In this document: positions 57,628 through 64,000 of the stretch, piece after piece
How the letters are laid out: every line of letters begins with the position of its first letter
Position numbering within the stretch: position 1 is the stretch's first letter
Source: Mesobacillus jeotgali
Lineage (GTDB): Bacteria > Bacillota > Bacilli > Bacillales > Cytobacillaceae
Length of the DNA stretch: 64,000 nt
Direction of reading: 5' to 3'
NCBI RefSeq assembly: GCF_031759225.1
Contig: NZ_CP134494.1
Location: 3,222,501 to 3,286,500 of the forward strand
Position numbers and translations under genes: made by a program
The notes under the pieces: generated by a model
What the model was told of the DNA's origin: nothing
Seen by the model: only the letters and a program-made list of their open reading frames with translations
Databases searched by the model: none

Positions 57628-59973
57628 CTATGGAAGTTGAGTCGTAAAGGTTCCTGAATCTCCTTTGAACTTATAAATGATTGCCCCATTTTCATCAGTC
57701 CTGAAGATCCGGGTGCCGTGTTCTTCCAGCCTTGTAATGACTTCCTTCCCTGGGTGACCATACCGATTTTTCTCCCCGACAGAAATGATTGCAGTATCAG
57801 GGGTTGTCTCCTCCAGAAATAGATCTGAACTGGAATATTTACTGCCATGATGGCCAACCTTTAAAACATCAATATCGATTTCCTTTATTTTCTCAGTTAA
57901 TAACTTTTCTCCTTCAATCCCTAAATCCCCTGTAAAAAGCCATTCATTCCCGCCGATAGCTGCGAGCAGAACAATGGACTGGTCGTTTCGCTCCCCAATG
58001 CTTTCACTTGGGTTAAGAATGAGAAATTCACCTTGGCCAGTTTTCCATCCCGTCCCCATTCCGCCTAAATAAATTTCAGTTCCCTTCACGCTTGCTTTGT
58101 TAATGACATCTTGCTCTAACGCTGATCGTTCAGACACACGCGGGATGATCAGCTGCTTAACACGTATTTCCTCCAATAAAGCACTTGCTCCACCTATATG
58201 GTCTGCATCTCCGTGGGTCAAAATCAATTTGTCCACAGTCCTGATCCCTTCACTTTTCAAATATGGAACGAGAATTTTTTTGCCTGGATCATAAGGATTA
58301 CCTCTCTGCTGCCAGGTTTCTTTTACAAAAGGAGTGACACCACCTGTATCTATAAGATAATTCCCCTGATTATACGGCATCTGAATGAAGATGCTGTCAC
58401 CCTGACCGACATCGAGAAATACAACCTGCCCATATGGATTTAAATAGGGCAAGATCATTTGTAAAAACAGCGGGATTAATGGCAGAGCAAATAGCCATGA
58501 TGGCGGCTTTGATTCTTTAATAACAAATCCTTCCCACTTGTAAAAAAATACGGGTATGAGAGCGATTAGCGAAAACAGCAAAAATGGTTCCAGCTCCCCT
58601 ATGATGAGTGTCGACATGGGTAGTTCAGATAGTTTCATGGCCAGAAGGTTGACACCATGTATCAGCTTCTCCAGTAAATGTAAATAGAATGCAGGCAACA
58701 CTCCTAAGAAAGATAAAACCATATAGGAAATCAGCAAGATTGGCAATAGAATGAATGAAAACAGCGGCACGAACAGGAGATTGGCGAAAATCGAGATCAG
58801 GGAAATTTCGTAAAAGGTTGAAAGGATGACTGGAAGACTTGAGAGCTGGGCTATAAATGAGGCCGCAGCTGTTTGTTTCAAGAAGGTGGGAAAGGATTTC
58901 AGAATGACAGGTGCGGAAATGACCAGGGAGAAGCTGACTGCAAAAGAGAGTTGAAATCCAGTATCGTATATTATAGCGGGCTGGACGAGCATCATGATCA
59001 TGAAAGCAGCACATACTGCATCGAGCGGCGTCATTCGAAGCGCCAAACGCCGTGAGCCGATCAGCATCATCAGCATCGCAGCCGCCCTGACTACCGGAGG
59101 AGCAAGCCCAGTCATTATAGCGTAAACTGGCAGGAAAGCCATTAACAAGATATCCGTTTTCTCCTTTGTCACCCCCACCCTGATAAAAATAAAATACAAC
59201 ATTCCGGTGAGCAAGCCGACATGAAGGCCGGAAATCGCAAGCAAATGAACGATTCCGATTTTCTGATATGAGCGCTCTGTTTCGGGGTCAAAGAGATTTC
59301 TTTCACCAAAGATGAGCGCTGCTGCAAGGGCAGACGTCTCCTCAGGCAAGGTATTTTTAATCCTGGCAATTTCTTTGTGCCTGAATGCTTTTAAGGGTGT
59401 TAATATGCTTGTTTGTTCAGAGCAGGTTTTCAAAGAAAGTGTATCGGCATCCAAAGCCCAGGATATCTTATTATGCTGAAGATAATTTTTGTAATCAAAC
59501 GCATTAGGGTTTCTGGCAGGTGATGGACTATTGAGGCTCCCTGAAGCTTGACAAGACATTCCGGGAATGAGGAGTTCTTGAAGTGACTGTTGTTCTGTCA
59601 CTGACTTGATTCTGTATCTTACAGCAAGCTTTTCATTGGTGGGCATTGCTTTAGCATATGCAAAGAGCAGGTCCCCTTCCAATTGGATTTCGTCATCAAA
59701 AAGGAGAAGAAAGCTTTTTTCTCTGCCGGTAAATTCTGTTTCAAATTGAACAGAATCAATGTATCCTGCAGCCATAAATAAGAGATAGCAGCTTATCATT
59801 AACAGCAGATTGGCACCAGGAAGGTTCTTCAGCTTTATTAAAAGAAGGATGACAAGCAGGAATATTGAACTGTATACGAACTGATTTCCGGTGATTGTCA
59901 ACAGACCCATTAAGGAGGCAGCTGCAAGGTAAAACAGCTGCCCCTTGAATGACCCAAATTTAATTGGCTTCAT
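57628..59973 (-). CDS. comEC: DNA uptake channel ComEC/Rec2
   Basis: A 781-residue polytopic membrane protein of competence. N-terminal helices and an OB-like DUF4131 domain (about 1-190) precede the Competence domain. That domain has IVHLLAISGLHVGLLTGML and the TGLAPPVVRAAAMLM motif, followed by several helices (to about 500). The C-terminal metallo-beta-lactamase domain (about 510-770) has LTHGDADHIGGASALL and the GHHGSKYSSS block. In the family it passes single-stranded DNA through the membrane. It is the last gene of comEA-comEB-comEC, and all key motifs are intact. Confidence 0.95.
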   Translation of the reverse strand: MKPIKFGSFKGQLFYLAAASLMGLLTITGNQFVYSSIFLLVILLLIKLKNLPGANLLLMISCYLLFMAAGYIDSVQFETEFTGREKSFLLLFDDEIQLEGDLLFAYAKAMPTNEKLAVRYRIKSVTEQQSLQELLIPGMSCQASGSLNSPSPARNPNAFDYKNYLQHNKISWALDADTLSLKTCSEQTSILTPLKAFRHKEIARIKNTLPEETSALAAALIFGERNLFDPETERSYQKIGIVHLLAISGLHVGLLTGMLYFIFIRVGVTKEKTDILLMAFLPVYAIMTGLAPPVVRAAAMLMMLIGSRRLALRMTPLDAVCAAFMIMMLVQPAIIYDTGFQLSFAVSFSLVISAPVILKSFPTFLKQTAAASFIAQLSSLPVILSTFYEISLISIFANLLFVPLFSFILLPILLISYMVLSFLGVLPAFYLHLLEKLIHGVNLLAMKLSELPMSTLIIGELEPFLLFSLIALIPVFFYKWEGFVIKESKPPSWLFALPLIPLFLQMILPYLNPYGQVVFLDVGQGDSIFIQMPYNQGNYLIDTGGVTPFVKETWQQRGNPYDPGKKILVPYLKSEGIRTVDKLILTHGDADHIGGASALLEEIRVKQLIIPRVSERSALEQDVINKASVKGTEIYLGGMGTGWKTGQGEFLILNPSESIGERNDQSIVLLAAIGGNEWLFTGDLGIEGEKLLTEKIKEIDIDVLKVGHHGSKYSSSDLFLEETTPDTAIISVGEKNRYGHPGKEVITRLEEHGTRIFRTDENGAIIYKFKGDSGTFTTQLP

Positions 59974-59995
59974 ATTTTTTTATTCCTTAATCTTG

Positions 59996-60409
59996 TTATT
60001 TAGATAAGTGCACAACCTCAACGTCCCTTAAGAAAAGCTCATTATACTTGTTTGGATAGGCGCTGCGGTATACGATTCTTGCAATGCCTGCCTGTGCGAG
60101 TGTCTTAGAGCACTTTTCACAAGGCTCGTGGGTAACAAAGGCTGTTGCTCCTTTTAGAAGACCTCTGTCGGCATGGATGACTGCATTTTCTTCTGCATGC
60201 AAGGTCCTGATGCATCGGCCTTGCTCGTTGATCAGGCATCCGACATCCTCACAATGGTCATGTCCGTGTATGGATCCATTGTAGCCAGTTGATACAATAT
60301 GCTTGTCCTTTACAATGACACATCCTACATGCAGTCTTGGACAGGTAGAGCGTGTGCCAACTTCTTCAGCAATATCAAGGAAGTACTGATCCCAACTCTT
60401 TCTTTCCAT
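59996..60409 (-). CDS. comEB: ComE operon protein 2, dCMP deaminase (ComEB)
   Basis: A 137-residue cytidine/dCMP deaminase. Zinc site residues are HAEENAVIHA (catalytic His and Glu) and HEPCEKC. An additional metal-site region is CPRLHVGC...HGHDHCEDVGC. B. subtilis ComEB is longer (189 residues), so this is a shortened form. The 3' end is clean and the stop lies just past the last conserved strand. It is not required for competence in B. subtilis, and its presence in the operon reflects nucleotide metabolism. It lies 22 bases upstream of comEC. Confidence 0.92.
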   Translation of the reverse strand: MERKSWDQYFLDIAEEVGTRSTCPRLHVGCVIVKDKHIVSTGYNGSIHGHDHCEDVGCLINEQGRCIRTLHAEENAVIHADRGLLKGATAFVTHEPCEKCSKTLAQAGIARIVYRSAYPNKYNELFLRDVEVVHLSK

Positions 60410-60519
60410 GCTGTTTTCCCCCTTTTGAAGACTCTAAATATGTACAGACTTGGCAAAGAAACTTCTCTTTCCTTTCTCTAATTTTAATACTTATCTTAAA
60501 AGAGTCAATTTCAATGCAG

Positions 60520-61137
60520 CTATTTTACCGAAATCAGATCCTTCAATTTTTCAAAAGTTTTATCGCCAATCCCGCTGATTTCTTTTAAATCATCAATGGA
60601 TTTGAATGGACCGATTGTTTCGCGGTGCTCAATAATAGCTTCTGCTTTAGCAGGACCTATCCCCGGCAATGTCTGCAGCTCGCTGGATTGCGCAGAGTTC
60701 AGGTTCACTGTGCCTTTTCCTGCACCCTCACCCGACTGTGCTGGCAAAACAACATTCACATCCTCGCCAATCCTCGGTACGTATACCGCCATTTCATCAT
60801 GTACATGCATAGCAAAATTGATCGCAGCTGTATCAGCATCCGGTTTAAGACCTCCTGCGAGTTCAATTAAATCAATAACCCTTCCCCCTTCTTCAATTTG
60901 GTAAACGCCCGGGTTGACGACAGCTCCTTTGATATCAGCCATCATGGTTATTGCTTCTTCTGCGACATTGGCTTTGTCAAAGTCTTCTGTCTCCATCTTC
61001 TCAATATCAACCATAGGCGATGCTCCTTCATTCACTTCAGTCATTTCTGCTCCTTTATCAAAGGATGAATAAAGAAAAAATAATAAAGCGCTCAATCCGG
61101 CAATAATATAGATTTTGTTTTCCTTGATCCAGTCCAC
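60520..61137 (-). CDS. comEA: Competence DNA receptor ComEA
   Basis: A 205-residue membrane-anchored DNA-binding protein. An N-terminal membrane segment (IYIIAGLSALLFFLY) is followed by an acidic linker and an SLBB-type domain (GAVVNPGVYQIEEGGRVIDL in part, about 70-125). The C-terminal double helix-hairpin-helix domain binds DNA (LNSAQSSELQTLPGIGPAKA, then LKEISGIGDKTFEKL). It is first gene of the comE operon. A K-box for ComK could not be convincingly identified upstream. Confidence 0.94.
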   Translation of the reverse strand: MDWIKENKIYIIAGLSALLFFLYSSFDKGAEMTEVNEGASPMVDIEKMETEDFDKANVAEEAITMMADIKGAVVNPGVYQIEEGGRVIDLIELAGGLKPDADTAAINFAMHVHDEMAVYVPRIGEDVNVVLPAQSGEGAGKGTVNLNSAQSSELQTLPGIGPAKAEAIIEHRETIGPFKSIDDLKEISGIGDKTFEKLKDLISVK

Positions 61138-61225
61138 AGACGGTCAACACCTTTCTATATGTCATAATCTAAAATTTAAAATCATATGGATATAGGAGAA
61201 TAAATGTATGAAGGAGGGAAGGGTT

Positions 61226-62047
61226 ATGAAAATAGGGATTATAGGCACAGGGAATATGGGGAGAATTCTCGCCGAAGCTCTCATTGATGGGAATGCCGTT
61301 TCCCCTTCTTCAATGATGATCACAAATAGGACATTATCAAAAGCTATAGAGATTCAAAAAATATATCCAGGCTTATCAGTTGGAAAGAATGCAGCAGAAG
61401 TTGCTGAAAATGCTGACGCCATTTTCGTCTGTGTGAAGCCTCATCATGTTTTGGGAGTACTCGAGACCATTAATCCTGTGCTCACAAGTGATAAATGTGT
61501 GATTTCGATAACGAGTCCAATCAGTGTGGAGCAGATAGAAAGCAAAGTGGATTGTTCTGTCATGAGAATAATACCAAGCATAACGAACAGGGCGCTTGCC
61601 GGTGTTTCACTATTCTCATTTGGAAGCCGGTGCACTACAGTATGGAGGGAAGCACTGTTTACCCTCTTCAAGAAGGTCTCCGTACCTTTGGAAATCGAGG
61701 AGAAGATCACTAGAGTGGCATCTGATATTGTCAGCTGCGGTCCAGCTTTCTTCAGTCATCTTGTCCAGAGTTTTATTAATGGCGCTGTCAAGGAAACGGA
61801 AATTGACCAGGAAACTGCCACCAAGCTTTCAAGTGAGATGCTCATTGGCTTAGGAGAACTTCTGAAGCAAAATCATTATACTCTACAAACATTACAGGAA
61901 AAGGTTTGCGTGAAAGGCGGCATAACAGGAGAAGGAATCACGGTGCTCGAAAGTGAAACGGGAGATATGTTTGAAAAGATTTTTCAGGCTACACATAAGA
62001 AATTTGCAGAAGAACTGAAAAAAACAAAGGAACAATTCGGTCCTTAA
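61226..62047 (+). CDS. comER: ComER, pyrroline-5-carboxylate reductase-like protein
   Basis: A 273-residue protein with the NAD(P)-binding GIIGTGNMGRILAEALI N-terminus and the ProC fold, divergent from comEA. In B. subtilis comER is transcribed opposite to comE and is not essential for competence; a link to sporulation and biofilm entry has been reported. The enzyme active-site region is CGPAFFSHLVQSFINGA, diverged from true ProC, so catalytic activity is not assured. ATG 61226 follows AAGGAGGG; the in-frame start at 61208 overlaps that site. Confidence 0.9.
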   Translation: MKIGIIGTGNMGRILAEALIDGNAVSPSSMMITNRTLSKAIEIQKIYPGLSVGKNAAEVAENADAIFVCVKPHHVLGVLETINPVLTSDKCVISITSPISVEQIESKVDCSVMRIIPSITNRALAGVSLFSFGSRCTTVWREALFTLFKKVSVPLEIEEKITRVASDIVSCGPAFFSHLVQSFINGAVKETEIDQETATKLSSEMLIGLGELLKQNHYTLQTLQEKVCVKGGITGEGITVLESETGDMFEKIFQATHKKFAEELKKTKEQFGP

Positions 62048-62104
62048 AAGTTTTCGCTATTAGTCTTTAGAATCCTTCCTTATAAATGTGACAAATTTAG
62101 TACA

Positions 62105-62138
62105 AGAAAGGCTCCCAAAAAGTTGGGAGCCTTTCTAA
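62105..62138. terminator. Bidirectional terminator between comER and yqeM
   Basis: AGAAAGGCTCCCAA pairs with TTGGGAGCCTTTCT around a short loop of A/T residues. It serves convergent comER and yqeM. Confidence 0.85.
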
Positions 62139-62139
62139 T

Positions 62140-62886
62140 TCACTTTTTTACCATAGCAAAAAACAACCGCTCTGCTGTTGGCTCGGGAGTTTTCATCGTA
62201 TAGTCCCCTGTAACCTCAATATTTCCAAAGCCTTCCTGCTCTAACCATTTTACATAAGTATCCTCGGGATATGTACGCTGGTAATGCAATTCATCGACTC
62301 GGTCATATTTTCCGGTTGATTCATCAAGGACGAAGAAGGTGAGCTCGTGTTCCACGCTGTGGGTTCCTTCTCCCTTGAAGCTATTCCAAATATACGTGAT
62401 TTCTTCATCATCCCAGGTAAAGGTCGCATCAGCAAAGATTTGCTCCATTTTATAGACTGAATGGACATCAAACAGGAATAAGCCCCCTTTTTTCAAAAGG
62501 CGGTGGACACCTTTAAAGGTCTGCTGGACTGCCTGTTCATTCTCCAGATAGTTCAGTGAGTCACAAAAGATGCCAATGAGATCGAATTCACCTAAATCAT
62601 CAAGCTCGGTCATGTCCTGTTGAAAAAATTGTATGCGCAATGATTTTGCCTGAGCTTTTGCCTGGGCAACGGAAAGCATATCACTTGATAAGTCCGCGCC
62701 GGTCACTTCAAAGCCTTTTTGCGCAAATTTAACAGACAGCTCCCCGGTTCCGCATGCGAGGTCGAGGAGCTTCATTCCGTTCACTTGATATTTTCCTTTG
62801 TATGCCTCTACAATCGAAACCCATTCATCATAGGGAACATCCTGCATGAGTTCGTCATACAAATAAGCGAAACGTTCGTAAGACAT
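62140..62886 (-). CDS. yqeM: SAM-dependent methyltransferase YqeM
   Basis: A 248-residue class I methyltransferase with the SAM loop LLDLACGTGELSVKFAQ (about residue 40), the acidic VTGADLSSDML, and the post-II region DLIGIFCDSLNYL. The substrate is unknown. The family is always linked to yqeK-rsfS in Bacillus, suggesting a ribosome- or tRNA-related target, which is inference. Its ATG overlaps the rsfS stop codon (TAATG), so the two are translationally coupled. Confidence 0.9.
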   Translation of the reverse strand: MSYERFAYLYDELMQDVPYDEWVSIVEAYKGKYQVNGMKLLDLACGTGELSVKFAQKGFEVTGADLSSDMLSVAQAKAQAKSLRIQFFQQDMTELDDLGEFDLIGIFCDSLNYLENEQAVQQTFKGVHRLLKKGGLFLFDVHSVYKMEQIFADATFTWDDEEITYIWNSFKGEGTHSVEHELTFFVLDESTGKYDRVDELHYQRTYPEDTYVKWLEQEGFGNIEVTGDYTMKTPEPTAERLFFAMVKK

Positions 62887-63239
62887 TAATTTAACTCACT
62901 CTGCACGTTTTCGATTGGAGCATCTCCCCATAGGCGCTCCAGGTTGTAGTAGCTTCGCTCTTCTTTATGGAAGACATGGACAACCACATCACCGATATCG
63001 ATCAGCACCCATCTTGCTTCATCAAAGCCTTCCATCCTCTTAATGCTATATCCTTGTTCTTCTGCTTTTTCCCTGATTTCACGGGCAATCGCCTGAACCT
63101 GTTTATCTGAATTACCGTGGCAAATGATAAAATAATCTGCTATCAATGAGATGCCTTTCATGTTCAGTACCATAATATCTTCTGCTCTTTTATCGTCCGC
63201 TGCTTTTACCGCTGTCATTAATAATGCGCGATCACTCAT
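62886..63239 (-). CDS. rsfS: Ribosome silencing factor RsfS
   Basis: A 117-residue protein that binds L14 of the large subunit and blocks subunit joining in starvation. Family blocks are MVLNMKGISLIADYFIICHG, the GFDEARWVLIDIGDVVVHVF core and RSYYNLERLWGDA. Start ATG 63239 follows TCAGGAGGT; the frame itself is open to 63281. It is 4 bases after yqeK and coupled to yqeM. Confidence 0.95.
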   Translation of the reverse strand: MSDRALLMTAVKAADDKRAEDIMVLNMKGISLIADYFIICHGNSDKQVQAIAREIREKAEEQGYSIKRMEGFDEARWVLIDIGDVVVHVFHKEERSYYNLERLWGDAPIENVQSELN

Positions 63240-63243
63240 TAAA

Positions 63244-63810
63244 TCAACCTCCTGAATTTTGTACGATGCTGTTGTATGCATTGAATGTATCCGGAAAGAC
63301 CGGCTGGTTTTTCTTCATTAAAAATTGGATCGTATTTTTCATCGCTTGGACCAATGCGCTGTCCAAATCTTCCTCTGCCATTTTCCTGACTTCATCAACA
63401 CCGGGAAAATGACGTCCTGGTTCAATATAATCAGCCAGATAGATGACCTTATCCAGGAGCGACATGCCGATCCTTCCTGATGTATGATAACGGATCGCAT
63501 CAAGAACTTCCTTGTCGTCAATGCCCGCTTCCTTTTCTGCGAGGTAGGCTCCTACTGGGGCGTGCCATAGCTCGCTGTTGAACTCGAGCAAGATTGCCGG
63601 CATTTTTTGTTCTTCGATGATCTGCCTCATTTCATCCTTTGGGCGGAATTTTGCGTAGTCATGAAAAATAGCAGCCAGTTCCGCTTTCTTTATATCTGCT
63701 CCATATTTCCCTGCAAGCTTGATGGCTGTTTCCATCACGCCAAGAGTATGCTGGTAGCGATGTTCAGTTAGTTGCGGCTTTACAATTTGAAGCGCTTGTT
63801 CACGTTCCAT
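63244..63810 (-). CDS. yqeK: HD-domain hydrolase YqeK (diadenosine tetraphosphatase family)
   Basis: A 188-residue HD-superfamily protein. Metal-binding motifs are RYQHTLGV, IFHDYAK (HD), ELWHAPVGAYLA, and IRYHTSGR followed by VIYLADYIEPGR. Family members hydrolyse symmetrical Ap4A. ATG 63810 matches the family start (M-x-R-E-x-A-L). It overlaps the end of nadD by 11 bases, coupling it to NAD synthesis. Confidence 0.93.
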   Translation of the reverse strand: MEREQALQIVKPQLTEHRYQHTLGVMETAIKLAGKYGADIKKAELAAIFHDYAKFRPKDEMRQIIEEQKMPAILLEFNSELWHAPVGAYLAEKEAGIDDKEVLDAIRYHTSGRIGMSLLDKVIYLADYIEPGRHFPGVDEVRKMAEEDLDSALVQAMKNTIQFLMKKNQPVFPDTFNAYNSIVQNSGG

Positions 63811-64000
63811 ATAAACCATGCTCCTCTATATAAACCCTGACCGGATCGGGCAGCAGATAGCGAATACTTTTGCCGCCCTTTACTCTTTCTCTGATCATAC
63901 TAGATGAGATATCCATCTGCGGTGTCTCTGCGTAAAGAATATCATAAGATGATTCAGTGCTGTAAGAAGGCCGGCTGACACCGACAAACTTGACCATTCT
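63800..64000 (-). CDS. nadD: Nicotinate-nucleotide adenylyltransferase NadD, C-terminal part (start outside window)
   Basis: Only the last 66 residues are in the window; the frame is open to its edge. They contain KFVGVSRPSY, the SSSMIRERVKGG block (the ISSTxIR-like motif of nucleotidylyltransferases) and YLLPDPVRVYIEEHGLY, the usual C-terminus. NadD adenylates nicotinate mononucleotide in NAD synthesis. A methionine codon at 63997 is internal. Confidence 0.92.
   Translation of the reverse strand, partial: RMVKFVGVSRPSYSTESSYDILYAETPQMDISSSMIRERVKGGKSIRYLLPDPVRVYIEEHGLYGT

Noticed and set aside
61138..61225. ComK box between comEA and comER
   Set aside because: AT-rich, but no pair of AAAA-N5-TTTT boxes at the proper spacing could be assigned with confidence.

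Overview
The window is a piece of a Bacillaceae chromosome (low-GC Firmicute). Gene content and order follow the Bacillus subtilis yqgB-to-nadD segment closely: ispG, zur, nfo, cshB, ispH, trmK, cccA, sigA, dnaG, ccpN, glyQS, recO, era, ybeY, pgpH, phoH, floA, rpsU, mtaB, the hrcA-grpE-dnaK-dnaJ heat-shock cluster, hemW, lepA, spoIIP, gpr, rpsT, holA, comEC-EB-EA, comER, yqeM, rsfS, yqeK and nadD. Sporulation genes (yqfZ, yqfC, yqfD, spoIIP, gpr) and a late-competence operon show an endospore-forming, potentially competent organism. Genus assignment (Mesobacillus/Cytobacillus-like) is inference only. Most genes lie on the minus strand.

Layout. 1-6.2 kb: end of a DUF1189 membrane protein, yqfZ, ispG, a YqfX-like repeat protein, the nucleotidase yqfW, then zur and a znuBC zinc importer reading away from a good Zur box, and yqfT. 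6.2-8.2 kb: an intact IS1182-type transposase, flanked by hairpins and a GC-rich intergenic repeat (family A). 8.4-16.9 kb: nfo-cshB, yqfQ-ispH (plus strand), yqfO-trmK, cccA, and an acyl-CoA dehydrogenase with a cre-like operator. 17-22 kb: sigA, dnaG, yqxD, then the gluconeogenic control pair yqfL-ccpN. 22-32.6 kb: glyQS under a T-box, recO, yqzL, era, dgkA-ybeY-pgpH, phoH. 32.6-38.2 kb: yqfD-yqfC, the sigma-W-type nfeD-floA-yqfB operon, yqeY-rpsU. 38.4-51 kb: yqeW, mtaB-rsmE-prmA, the CIRCE-controlled heat-shock cluster, hemW, lepA. 51-52.6 kb: an accessory NERD-domain gene followed by a striking array of 52-bp tandem hairpins. 52.6-64 kb: yqxA-spoIIP-gpr, rpsT, holA, yqzM, the comE operon, comER, and yqeM-rsfS-yqeK-nadD.

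How the parts work together. IspG and IspH are the last two enzymes of the MEP isoprenoid pathway. YqxD-DnaG-SigA form the macromolecular-synthesis cluster. HrcA, GrpE, DnaK and DnaJ form the class I chaperone system, with PrmA, RsmE and MtaB as translation-modification passengers. NfeD, FloA and the YqfB-like protein form the sigma-W membrane-microdomain operon. ComEA binds DNA, ComEC is the DNA channel, and ComEB is a dCMP deaminase.

The non-gene content is what makes the window unusual. It holds ten near-identical terminator-like hairpins in tandem at a 52-bp period. It also holds two families of interspersed intergenic repeats, one copy of which carries a nested insertion inside the dnaK-dnaJ spacer. 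A terminator-like hairpin swallows the ribosome-binding site of yqfC, and yqxD lacks any ordinary start codon. No tRNA, rRNA or CRISPR array was found.
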